DNA from: Bacillota bacterium
GTDB lineage: Bacteria; Bacillota; Desulfotomaculia; Desulfotomaculales; VENG01
Reading direction: 5' to 3'
NCBI GenBank assembly: GCA_009711705.1
Contig: VENG01000029.1
Coordinates: 1-64,000 of the forward strand
DNA: 64,000 bases
Made by a program: the position numbers and the translations under genes. The notes beneath the pieces were generated by a model that saw only the letters and a list, made by a program, of their open reading frames with translations, was not told the DNA's origin and made no database searches. This document shows positions 27,416 through 38,100 of the stretch, piece after piece. The stretch's first letter is position 1. Every line of letters starts with the position of its first letter.

Positions 27416-27721
27416 CTTATCAGTACCAAATTTATTGAGATAAACAGTCTCTCCCCAAAATCAACACCCCTACCGTTGCTGGATTTTCTACTTGATATTG
27501 AAAAATATAGTTAGCGTTGGTTCCAGGTCAATTTTAAGGTAATATTGTGTTGAAGAAATTTTTAGAGCCTGATCGAAGCAATTATGCTGGTGGGTTTTCA
27601 AGTACCCTATTGTTAATGCAAATAATAACATGATTATCAAGCTTAATCAGTAACTCCTTCTCACCAGGGAACATATGTGCTATAATAGCCATAGTTAATA
27701 AGTGGGAGGGGAACCAAGATT
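27416..27721. other. IS1595 upstream flank
   Basis: No gene. A promoter-like CTATAAT lies at 27680-27686 ahead of the transposase. Terminal inverted repeats of the insertion could not be paired by eye. Confidence 0.4.
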
Positions 27722-28621
27722 ATGGCACAACAAAAAGATGTGAGTTTATTTGAGTTTCAGCAACGTTTTAGCAGCGAAGAGGCTTGTCAAGAGCACCTTT
27801 TCAATATGCGTTGGGCAGAGGGTTTTGAGTGTCCTCGCTGTGGATGCAAGGAATACTACCATATCTCTTCACGTCGGCACTATCAATGTCGAGATTGTAA
27901 TTATCAAGCTTCCCTCACAGCAGGGACCATTTTCCATAAGACCCGCACAGCGTTGCGGAAATGGTTTTGGGCCATATTCCTGGTTGCCAATGACAAACGA
28001 GGCTTCTCCGCCCTTTCTTTGCAGCATAGTATTGATGTCAGTTATCCTACAGCATGGCTAATACTTCATAAGATTAGAACTGCAATGTCCGACCGTGATC
28101 AGCTCTATAAGCTTGCGGGGTTGGTGCAATTAGATGATGCGTTTTCTGGTGGACCAAACGGTTTTCAAGGCCGTGGTACCTCCAAAAGACCGGTTTACGT
28201 TGCGGTATCGACAGACAACGAGGGCAAACCTCTATACGTTAAAATGAAAGCTGTGGATCGAGTTAACAAGGCTACAGCATTAGAGTTTGCAAACCAAGCA
28301 ATCTCCAAAGGATGTGCAGTTACAACGGATGGATTAACGGCGTATCCACAGTTAAAGTCCCAAGGATATACTCATGAGCGAGTTCTATCTTCTTCCCCGG
28401 AAGCCGAAGAAAAGCTTCATTGGGTACATGCCCTTATTTCTAATGCTAAGGCTTTCATGGTTGGTACTTTCCATGGCCTCGATAAAAGCCATTTACAGGC
28501 CTATTTAGATGAGTTTTGCTACCGTTTTAACCGTAGAAAGTGGCGTAACCAGCTTTTCAACAGGCTTTTGCATGCGTGTGTGGTAGGTCCAACTGTGACT
28601 TATGCTGAGCTAACTTTATAG
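27722..28621 (+). CDS. IS1595-family transposase
   Basis: A 299-residue, apparently intact transposase. N-terminal zinc ribbon (CPRCGCKEYYHIS...YQCRDCNYQ at about 37-60) precedes an ISXO2-like catalytic domain with acidic residues in LVQLDDAFSGG and TTDGLTAYPQL, and the C-terminal YLDEFCYRFNRRKW, which is highly typical. The ATG follows GGGAGGGG. It may still be active. It appears to have landed beside coding remnants: directly downstream (28686-28760) is the C-terminal end of another protein (LVVEYNPTNLVTPAQFLW) without a start. Confidence 0.95.
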   Translation: MAQQKDVSLFEFQQRFSSEEACQEHLFNMRWAEGFECPRCGCKEYYHISSRRHYQCRDCNYQASLTAGTIFHKTRTALRKWFWAIFLVANDKRGFSALSLQHSIDVSYPTAWLILHKIRTAMSDRDQLYKLAGLVQLDDAFSGGPNGFQGRGTSKRPVYVAVSTDNEGKPLYVKMKAVDRVNKATALEFANQAISKGCAVTTDGLTAYPQLKSQGYTHERVLSSSPEAEEKLHWVHALISNAKAFMVGTFHGLDKSHLQAYLDEFCYRFNRRKWRNQLFNRLLHACVVGPTVTYAELTL

Positions 28622-28760
28622 TCATGAATAATAATGTCTCGTGACGTAATGTCCTGAAAAGTTGACGCGTTGAACCGTTCCAAAGATGACGAGCTTGTTG
28701 TTGAGTATAACCCTACCAACCTTGTGACACCAGCGCAGTTTTTATGGCTCTTCAGTAACT

Positions 28761-28801
28761 AAAAAGCCGTAATTCCTTATTTCCACAAGGAACTACGGCT
28801 T
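28761..28801 (-). terminator. Intrinsic terminator, mainly minus strand
   Basis: AAGCCGTAATTCCTT (28764-28778) pairs with AAGGAACTACGGCTT (28787-28801) with one mismatch; the minus-strand transcript ends in TTTTT. In the plus direction the trailing T-tract is weak. Confidence 0.65.
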
Positions 28802-28853
28802 CCCACTTCGTATTTTACATACAAGCAGATAATATTATTTTACTGAATTTCCA

Positions 28854-28942
28854 AATTTTGGTGGAGGCGGGCCGTTACCTGACAAAACCACAGACTATGC
28901 CGATCTTACATTATCATTAAATATTACCGATTTAAGGATTAA
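28854..28942. repeat. 89-bp dispersed repeat, copy B
   Basis: Counterpart of 6432-6520 (same orientation, ungapped, about four fifths identical). It shares the GGTGGAGGCGG start and the GGATTAA end. On the minus strand both keep a short frame ending in the peptide GPPPPK, which could be chance. Confidence 0.75.
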
Positions 28943-29152
28943 TGTTAAAACAAGGTTTTTCCACAGAATTTCTTTAACTACTTACTTAAACTCTCTATCC
29001 CTTTAGACTAAAAACGACTTTAATCTGGTCAAGTATTTGTTGCCCGCCTTAACACTTTCATACAAGCTATGGTTTCCATAACTGTAAGTACCGAAGTTAC
29101 TTTCCCCGACGCTTTAAGTTCTTTTTTGCTTGACATCAAGTGTTAATCTTTC

Positions 29153-29598
29153 TTGCTTAGATTTAAACCATCAATATAACCTTGGGTTGTAGCTGCAATT
29201 TTAAATAGTAAAGAAATTTCCTCCTGAGCGAATCTGAACAACCTATTAATATCTCCATCAAAGCGATAATGTGCAATGGCTTCCTCAACTTTATTTTTGC
29301 GGTGGAAAGGTTACCTTTTCAGAAACCATTTGAGACAAAAAAAGACCGGCCCCTGGTCCTACCACATCTCATCATCCCATTCTTCTAAATCCTCTACATA
29401 AATCAGCGTTAAAACCATACCCAAAGAATATATAGCAAAGGATTCTTCAAGCAATAACTCATTTGGGTCATGTTTTTTTTCACCCAGGCTGAGGCTAACA
29501 CTTTTTAGGGTGTGCTTGGTTGTGTTCCTAGTTCCACTGGTCTCGGAAATAATAAACAGACAGGCGGCCCGGTTGAAGTGTACTGATGAAATCCACAA
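29153..29598 (-). pseudogene. Two fragments of unrecognised protein(s)
   Basis: The first fragment (29359-29598) ends LLLEESFAIYSLGMVLTLIYVEDLEEWDDEMW; the second (29153-29310, other frame) reads KVEEAIAHYRFDGDINRLFRF followed by IAATTQGYIDGLNLSKKD. Both have normal amino-acid composition but no start with ribosome binding site. They may be pieces of one helical protein separated by about 50 bases of unrelated sequence, or two neighbours. No family recognised. Confidence 0.35.
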
Positions 29599-30120
29599 AA
29601 CCCTTACCCAAATGGTATAGTATGCGTTTAACCTAGGGTAAAGCTGACTGGGCTTAACAAAAAATTGAATATTTTCTCATAGATTTAACAAAAAAAGAAA
29701 AAAATATCAACTTTCTGCAGGAAAAACACTTCTAACCCCGAACTTGTAGAACTTAAAAGGTGTCTAAGTTGATACAAATATTCTAATTGATATTTTGAGA
29801 AGTTATCGGCCTTCAACCCAAAAATAAAGAATTTTAAATATAACTCTAAAAGTTCTTTAGCTTTTTTATGTAGGCTTATTGAAGTAGAAATATCCCGATA
29901 TAATATCTTGCCATACGATTAAAGAGCTTTTACAATACCATACCCATATTTCCAACGAGAAAGAAAAAAGAATCTTTTGAACATATTTACTCGCTATTTG
30001 AGATTCTACCTACAACACAAGAACTATCTTATAACACTGGTTAATCAGGGACGGCATGCTAATGGTGATAGCCAGCGGTACCGCGGTTAAGTTTCAATAG
30101 TTTTACTCGGAGGTGATTTT
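29599..30120. other. AT-rich non-coding stretch upstream of the lipid-synthase locus
   Basis: Very A+T-rich with no gene. The change to higher G+C begins at about 30040-30060. A promoter for the downstream cluster should lie here, but I cannot pick out one convincing -35/-10 pair. Confidence 0.4.
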
Positions 30121-30440
30121 CTGCCTGGCAGAGTCCTACTGGTGACAGACATTTTGAACGACTTCTTCAGGGGAGACGGTGCCCTTTATTGCGGTCCAGC
30201 GGAGCAAAAATATTGGACGGGTAACCGAGTTAGTCCGGGAATTCAGCTCTCGCAAAGAACCCTTGGTTTTCATCGTGGACGCTTACGAACTAGACGATTG
30301 AAATTCAACCGCTTTCCCGCCCACTGCGTTAAGGGTACACCAGGGTTCGGGGTCATAGACGACTGACATCCTTTACCGTATCCGGCGCCAGGATCACCAA
30401 AGTGACCAAAAACAGGTACTACGCTCCATGAATAATATTC
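30121..30440 (+). pseudogene. Isochorismatase-family cysteine hydrolase, decayed
   Basis: The start region GRVLLVTDILNDFFRGDGALYCGP carries the catalytic Asp of the nicotinamidase/isochorismatase fold; a shifted frame then gives VTELVREF and EPLVFIVDAYELDD, and the first frame resumes FPAHCVKGTPG, which holds the catalytic Lys. Two frameshifts (near 30205 and 30290) and later stops destroy it; the Cys-bearing half is not recoverable. GGAGG at 30109-30113 points to position 30121, where the codon is CTG, so the original start may have mutated. It directly precedes the PfaD gene and shows the locus has suffered decay at its 5' edge. Confidence 0.7.
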
Positions 30441-32161
30441 GAACACAATCAACAGCTGAAAATGTCGATCTTAGGCACTCCCTCGAAGGTGGACGAGATA
30501 CTCCGGAATATCCGTTTTCCGGAATTCATTCTGAACCGAGATCGTGTTTGGGATACTGGTATCCCGGTGAAAACCCGGCGGCGGAGGGGAGTGAAGCGCT
30601 CCTTGAAGCACTTCGTTCAATTTACCGGTCGTTTTTCGTACTCCTAAAGGACTGCAGGTATCTTGTCGGTTCCGGTGGTACCGGGCGATTGGGAGAAACA
30701 GCTCCAGAATCGGGCACTCTACCGATTTATGCCTACTCTCCTGCAATTCCCCTGGAAAACCTGGGAGATCACGGATTCTGCCGGGACCATGGCATCCAGT
30801 ACCCCTATATCGGTGGCTCCATGGCCCATGGCATCAGTTCCGTGGAGATTGTGGAAGCTCTTGGCCGGGGCGGCATGCTTGGATTTTTCGGAGTTGCCGG
30901 TCTGCCTCCCAGGAGAATCCAAGCTGCCGTAGACCGACTTCAAGAGACCATGGGTACGAAGCCTTACGGGTTCAACCTAATTCACAGTCCCAACGAACCC
31001 CAGCTCGAAACTCAGATTGCAGAAATGTATATACGCAAAGGTGTACATCGGGTTGAAGCTTCGGCGTTTCTCGATATTACGCTGCCTGTTGTCCGGTACC
31101 GGGTTTATGGTATTCACCTGGGACCGGATGGAAATATCATTACGCCCAACCAGCTCATTGCCAAGGTATCCCGGGTTGAGGTGGCATCGAAGTTTTTCTC
31201 ACCACCACCAGAGAAGTATCTGCAGGAGTTGGTGGAACTTGGAGATATCACCAAGAAACAGGCAGAGCTTGCCCGGCAGGTTCCCCTTGCACAGGATATT
31301 ACCGCGGAGGCGGATTCTGGTGGTCATACCGACAGCCGGCCTGCAATTTCCCTGCTGCCGACGATGCTTGCCCTTCGAGATGCGAAGCAGCGGGAATTTG
31401 AATACTGCTGTAGGCTACGGGTAGGTCTCGCTGGTGGTATTTCTACACCGTTATCGACCGCTGCAGCATTTGCCATGGGAGCGGCATACGTGGTGACCGG
31501 TTCGGTCAACCAGGCGTGTATCGAGTCGGGGACTTCCCCGGCCGTTCGTGAGCTGCTTGCCCAGGTGCAGCAGGCTGACGTGATTCTTGCTCCCGCCGCT
31601 GACATGTTCGAAATGAATGCGAAGGTTCAGGTACTAAAACGGGGAACCATGTTCCCCATGCGGGCGGCCAAGCTTGCAGAACTTTATCGAATTTACAACA
31701 GTATCGATGAAATCCCGCCCGCTGAACGAATACAGCTGGAAAAAACCGTATTTCGAGCTTCTTTTGATGAAATCTGGAACCAGACGGTCCGGTACTTTCA
31801 GGAACGGGACACGACTCAGCTTGACAAAGCTTCGGACAACCCGAAGTATAAGTTAGCGCTTACCTTCCGCTGGTATCTCGGCCAGGCGTCCCATTGGGCT
31901 ATTACAGGAAATCCCGATCGTAAGATTGATTATCAGATATGGTGCGGTCCGGCAATGGGTGCCTTCAATGAGTGGACAAAGGGAAGCTTTTTAGAGCATC
32001 CCCAAAACCGGCAAGTGGTTTCGGTTGCCTTGAACCTTCTCCATGGAGCTGCAGTCTTAACAAGAATTAACACCCTTCGCAGTTCTGGTATCTACCCTGG
32101 GCCAGAGTTCAATCCGGTTCCCCTGGAAGAACCCGAACTGTCAAAATATTTAATAAAATGA
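30428..32161 (+). CDS. pfaD: PfaD/Pfa1-type enoyl reductase of a PUFA-like synthase
   Basis: 577 residues as opened at ATG 30428. From about residue 40 (YWYPGENPAAEG) it follows PfaD along its entire length: HGIQYPYIGGSMAHGISS, GMLGFFGVAGLPPRRI, ITAEADSGGHTDSRP, RVGLAGGISTP, GSVNQACIESG, APAADMFEMNAKVQVLKRG, DYQIWCGPAMGAFNEWTKGS. PfaD is an FMN-dependent TIM-barrel enoyl reductase that saturates trans-2-enoyl-ACP intermediates made by PfaA/PfaC. The first 40 residues have no homology and no Shine-Dalgarno precedes the ATG, so the real start may be downstream, for example TTG 30548. Its stop overlaps the next gene (ATGA), implying coupled translation. Being first in the operon matches myxobacterial pfa1. 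Confidence 0.93.
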   Translation: MNNIRTQSTAENVDLRHSLEGGRDTPEYPFSGIHSEPRSCLGYWYPGENPAAEGSEALLEALRSIYRSFFVLLKDCRYLVGSGGTGRLGETAPESGTLPIYAYSPAIPLENLGDHGFCRDHGIQYPYIGGSMAHGISSVEIVEALGRGGMLGFFGVAGLPPRRIQAAVDRLQETMGTKPYGFNLIHSPNEPQLETQIAEMYIRKGVHRVEASAFLDITLPVVRYRVYGIHLGPDGNIITPNQLIAKVSRVEVASKFFSPPPEKYLQELVELGDITKKQAELARQVPLAQDITAEADSGGHTDSRPAISLLPTMLALRDAKQREFEYCCRLRVGLAGGISTPLSTAAAFAMGAAYVVTGSVNQACIESGTSPAVRELLAQVQQADVILAPAADMFEMNAKVQVLKRGTMFPMRAAKLAELYRIYNSIDEIPPAERIQLEKTVFRASFDEIWNQTVRYFQERDTTQLDKASDNPKYKLALTFRWYLGQASHWAITGNPDRKIDYQIWCGPAMGAFNEWTKGSFLEHPQNRQVVSVALNLLHGAAVLTRINTLRSSGIYPGPEFNPVPLEEPELSKYLIK

Positions 32162-32178
32162 CGAAAGAGGAGAATGAA

Positions 32179-35100
32179 ATGAAGCCCTCCCAACCCTCTA
32201 GGACAAGATCACTGGCAATAATCGGTATCGATTGCATTTTTCCGAAAGCTTCGATTCTGCAAGCATACTGGTCAAACATCAAGAAGCGCATAGATGCAAT
32301 TACTGAAGTGCCGGATACCCATTGGAGCATTGAAGATTTTTACGATCAGAATCCAAAAGCTCCTGATAAAACCTACGCCTGCCGGGGTGGGTTTATTTCA
32401 CCTGTGGACTTCAATCCCCTTGAGTTTGCCATTGCTCCCAACACGATAGAGGCAACCGATACTTCCCAGCTTCTCGGATTGATTGTCGCCGGACGTGCCC
32501 TTGAAGATGCCGGTTACGGAAAAGACAGTAATTTCGACAAAAAGCGAACCAGCGTAATCCTCGGCGTTACCGGAGCCCTTAAGTTGGTTGTTCCCCTGGG
32601 GGCCAGGCTGGGTCACCCTTACTGGAGAAAAGCATTAGAGGAATGTGGCGCGGGCGATGAGTTTACCGATCAGGTCGTCCGGAGAATTTCCGATTCGTAC
32701 GTGGAATGGCAGGAGCTTTCCTTTCCCGGTCTCCTCGGCAACGTGGTTGCCGGGCGAATTGCAAACCACCTGGACCTTGGGGGTACCAACTGCGTAGTGG
32801 ATGCAGCCTGCGGCAGCTCCCTGAGTGCTTTTAACCTTGCTAGTCTCGAGTTGGAGACGGGGCGGAGCGATATCGTTATTACCGGCGGTGTGGATACCTT
32901 TAATGACATTTTCATGTACATGTGCTTCAGCAAATCATCAGCACTTTCACCAACAGGCCATGCCCGTCCATTTGATCACAAATGTGATGGGACTATTATC
33001 GGTGAAGGCCTCGGTATGATTGTCCTGAAACGCCTCGAGGATGCAGAACGGGATGGAGACAGAATATATGCAGTTATCCGGGGAGTTGGTACATCAAGTG
33101 ACGGGAAGGGGGCAGCAATTTATGCCCCGAAAGCTGACGGTCAGAAGCAGGCCCTGTTAAAAGCATACGAACAGGCGGGAGTCAACCCCCGAACCATTGA
33201 GCTTCTCGAAGCGCATGGCACGGGGACAAAGGCCGGTGACCAGACCGAGATAACCGCCCTGAACGAGATATACAGTTCAGCAAGTAGCGATACTACATGG
33301 TGCGCCATTGGGTCCGTCAAGTCCCAGATCGGCCATACGAAAGCTGCAGCAGGGGTTGCCGGCCTGATTAAAGCTGCCCTTGGCCTCTACTACAAGGTAC
33401 TGCCGCCTACCATCAAGGTTGAAAAACCTATGGAGATCTTAGCTTCCTGTGACACGCCCTTTTACGTAAATACCGAGCTGCGACCCTGGATGCTTTCGGA
33501 CGAATTCCCAAGACGTGCGGCTGTGAGTTCGTTCGGATTCGGCGGAAGTAATTACCACTGCATTCTCGAGGAATATTCAGGTACGAAAACAGTCATTGAC
33601 TGGGACAACAGCGTCCAGATAGTTGCTTTTTCCGCACCTTCGGCAGAATCTCTCAAGATAAAGCTCGATAGCTGGAAAACGCCCGAAACCTGGCCGGAAC
33701 TCTGCCTCCAGGCCGAGAAAACCAGAAACGAGTTTTTCCCATCGGATCAGTTCAGAATGGTGATTGTTCTTGAGCAGAAAGGAGCTTCACCGGAGAAGGT
33801 TTTTGGCACAGCAAAGACTCTTCTTAAGAAGAACGCCGGTAAAAAGAACTGGAGTACCCCTGATGGCGTTTACTTCGGATCAGGACCTGCTTCCGGTCCG
33901 CCTGCAGTGCTGTTCCCCGGACAGGGCGCCCAGTATACGGGAATGCTGCAGGATCTCGCTTGCCAGTTTCCGATGATGCTTAATACCCTGGTGGATGCAG
34001 ACAGTTCATTCGCAAAGAACCGGTCAGAAGGAATAAAAAAGCGCTTGAGTGACCTTATTTATCCCGTTCCAGTGTTTGATAGGGAGCGAAAAGAAATTCA
34101 GGAAAAAGAGCTTCGTGATACGAGAGTCGCCCAACCAGCTCTCGGAGCTGTATGCATGGGAGCGCTACATATATTAAAGTACTTCGGATTGGAAGCCGGT
34201 GCCTATGCCGGGCACAGCTACGGTGAACTGACCGCACTTTGTGCCGCAGGATGCCTGACTCCGGAAGAGCTCCACAAGCTTTCTGCTGTTCGCGGGAACC
34301 TGATGGCCGGGAGATCCGGGGATCTCGGTTCCATGCTTGCGGTACAGGATACAACATTAAGAATTGAGGAAGTACTAAAAGAACATAATCTTGATCTCGT
34401 TATTGCAAATAAGAATGCGTCGGACCAGTCAGTGCTCTCGGGCAGGACCGATGAGATTGAACGAGCAGTGGAAATCTTTAAGAATCTTGGTTTCCGCAGT
34501 ACCAAGCTTCAGGTTGCCGCAGCATTTCACAGTTCAATCATTTCCGATGCTCAGGAACCCTTCCGCCGGGTATTGGACGAAGTAGCATTCCCGCAGTCAA
34601 AAGTCCCGGTATATGCCAATTCTACCGGTGCTATGTACCCTGATTCTCCCGATGAAGCACGGAAACTCCTCGCGGGCCAGTTGGCCAGACCGGTTGAGTT
34701 TGTCAGGGAAATCAAAGCTATTCACGATGCAGGCATCAGGACTTTTATCGAATCCGGACCGGGAGCGCGCCTTACCGGGCTAGTGAAAGCAATTCTCGGA
34801 ACTTCATCCGATTATGAAGCTCTTACCCTTGACCCTTCCCAGGGGAAACGGGGAGCTTTAACCGACTTAGCGCGCCTGCTGGCAAATCTTGCCGCCCTTG
34901 GGCAGAACATCAAACTTCATCTCTGGAATCCTCTTACCGAAGCTGAAAAACGTGCCCTTGAGAACAAAAAAGCTAAAATGACAATACCGATCAGCGGTGC
35001 CAACTATGTAAAACCGAAGGATAAGAAACCGGCCTACCCGCCAGTTCCAGCTCCAGCCAGAACAACTATTCAGAAAGAAGCCCGTACCATGCGCAGGAAT

Positions 35101-38100
35101 CCGGAAGTTCGATTCAATCCCGGAACTCCAAAACCCGGCAAACAGTCAAACCAGGCTCTTTCGAGCTCTAACGATTCCCCGTCAATCCCGGAAGGAGCAG
35201 ACCGGTCCACCCTTCTTGAAGCTTTACGCATTACCCAGCAGAACATGGCTGCCCTCCAATCGGTTCAGGAGCAGACAGCTCATCTGCACCAGCAGTTCCT
35301 CACAAATCAGGAATCAGCCCTGCAATCTCTCCAGGCACTCCTTGACCAGCAACAGACACTTGTCAGCGCTTCTCTGGGACAGGTTCCTTCCATACCAAGG
35401 GGATCGGCGGCAGCAGCCCTTCAACCCGTTCAATCTCCAACACCTAGCAAACCTCCGGCAGTTGCAGAAAACTCCGACACAGGTACAGTTTCACAGCTTG
35501 CTGAAACTTCACCCTCCCGGATAACAGGTACAAGCAATGTTTCGGGAGTTCTCCTCGATGTAGTGGCGGAAAAGACCGGATATCCGATTGAGATGCTGGA
35601 ACTCGACATGACACTCGATTCCGACCTGGGCATCGATTCAAATAAGAGAGTAGAGATATTTTCCACCCTCCGCGATAGAGTTCCTGGTCTCCAGACTGTC
35701 AGGTCCGAGCATATGGATACCTTGAAAACCCTGAAAGATATTGTTGCTTTTGCTGCCGGGGATACCGGAAACTCTCCGGAAAAAACGCCGGTACAGCCGG
35801 GTTCCGGTGCAGTGGTACAAGCTCCGGCAGTTGATGTGTCAAGTAAACTCCTCAACGTAATTGCCGAAAAAACCGGTTATCCGATTGAAATGCTTGAACT
35901 GGACATGGCCCTCGATACTGATCTGGGAATTGACTCCATCAAGAGCGTCGAAATATTCTCCGCGCTTCAGGACCGGATTCCTGGTGTTAAACCGGTAAAA
36001 CCCGACCAGATGGGAACACTGAAAACACTCCGTGACATCGCTGACTTTATTTCCGGATGTGCTAACTCTTCCAGAGTGACTACCGGAATTGCCGGACATG
36101 AAACTTCGAAACAGGTCGCTGCATCTCAAGCAGCTGAAGGGCAGAGTCATACAGAAGAATCGATTGCCCCTACCCTCTTCAAGATCATCTCCGAAAAAAC
36201 GGGATATCCTGTTGAGATGCTGGAGTTAGACATGAACCTGGATGCGGATCTAGGTATCGACTCAATCAAACGTGTCGAAATTTTCTCAGTTCTTAAGGAT
36301 GCAGTACCTGAAATGCCGCCTGTTGCAACTGACAGCATGAATACCATCAAATCATTGCGGGATATTACAGGGTATATCGTGCAGTCATTAAAAAAAACCG
36401 TGATTGACAGAGCTCAACCGGTAAAGACAACCACAGAACCACCCGCAGGCAGGGAGTTTGCTTCGGGGATCGAACTTCATCAGAAAATCCAGGTTCATGA
36501 ACTTCCCCCTGAACAAGCACACCTTCACCGGGAGGTACTGACCTGTAACAAGCTTGAAGCCCGGAGCTGCGGCAAAACGGTTGTTTTGCCCGATAATGCC
36601 GAAATATGGATTACCGATGATTCTGCGGGACTGGCAGCTGGCATTGCCCGGCAGCTTGAGCAGAAAAACTACAGAGTTCGGCTGGTTACGTCCGACCGGA
36701 TTGATAAGCTCGAAGCTTCAGAGCTTGCCGGATTAATCATAGTCTCACCTCCCGGTAAACTCGCTGATTCGTTCCTAACAACATCCTTCAGGATTCTCCA
36801 GAAAGCAGGAGCCAAACTCAGGAGTTCCGGTACGAGGAGTGGTGCTGTTTTCGCTACCATTTCACGTCTTGATGGGGCATTCGGCCTGAGGAGCATGGAT
36901 GCGGGACACTCGGAAATCTCCGGCGGCCTAGCAGGTTTCGCCAAGACCGCCCATCTGGAATGGCCTGAGGTAACATGCATAGCTCTTGATGTCGACCGTG
37001 ATTTAACAGACTATAATCTGATTGGCTGCCTAGTTGTCGAAGAAATTTTTACTAGGGAATCTATTGAAGTTGGAATCACAAGCGAAGGACGATTCAAGAT
37101 TGAAACGGTTCCGGAAGATCTCCCAACGGGTGAATTAAACCTGCCGTTTGAGAAGGAAGACGTTATCATCATCACCGGCGGTGCAAGGGGCGTGACAGCC
37201 GAATGCGCTATCAAGCTTGCGGAAGCTGGCAGTCAGCTCGAGCTGAACATGGTTCTTCTCGGGCGTAGTGCCTCCCCTACCCCGGACCCGGATTGGATGC
37301 GTGATTTACATGATGAACAAACTGTAAAAAAGCAGATCCTGCAGCGAGCAGAGTTAAAGTTGACCCCCAGACAAGTGGAAGAACAGTACCAATCCCTGAT
37401 GTCGAATCGTGAGGTGCATGATACCCTCTCACGAATTGAAGCAGCAGGCGGAAAGGTGTTCTACCGTTCAGTCGATGTTCGTGATTTAGCTGCACTTTAT
37501 TCAGTTCTTGATGATGTTAGGAATTCCATCGGCCCGATTCGGGGACTTATTCACGGTGCAGGTGTCCTGGCCGACAAGCTTATCCTTGATAAATCACCGA
37601 ACGAATTCGAGAAAGTATATGCCACCAAGGCCGGTGGTTTAATGAATCTTCTTGAAGAGCTGCATCATGATACCCTCAGGGCCGTCGTACTCTTCTCTTC
37701 TTCCACGGGACGATACGGACGGATAGGCCAAGTGGATTACGCGGTAGCTAACGAAGTCCTGAATAAAGGTGCCCGCCGCCTTGCAGCATTGCATCCCGAA
37801 TGCAAGGTGCTTTCCATGAACTGGGGACCCTGGGACGGCGGGATGGTAACCCCTTCACTCAGGAAGATTTTTGAGAGCGAAGGTATAGGCATTATTCCCC
37901 TGAAAGCAGGAGCCGAATATCTGGCACGGGAACTCTCCGTACCCGGAACAGGTCCGGTCGAAGTCGTAATTATTGGCAAGCTTCCCGGTGAAACTCCCTT
38001 TGAAATTGTTGAAGTACCCAAAGGAATGACGATAGTACTTGAGAAGAAGCTGACCGTCAGGGATTATCCCCTTCTGCAATCGCATGTTATAAACGGAAAA

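Larger units (their letters stand above)
28622..29152. other. Non-coding region after IS1595
   Basis: Holds a short orphan C-terminal coding fragment (about 28686-28760), a terminator-like hairpin (28761-28801) and the second copy of the 89-bp repeat (28854-28942). Nothing else is supported. Confidence 0.5.
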
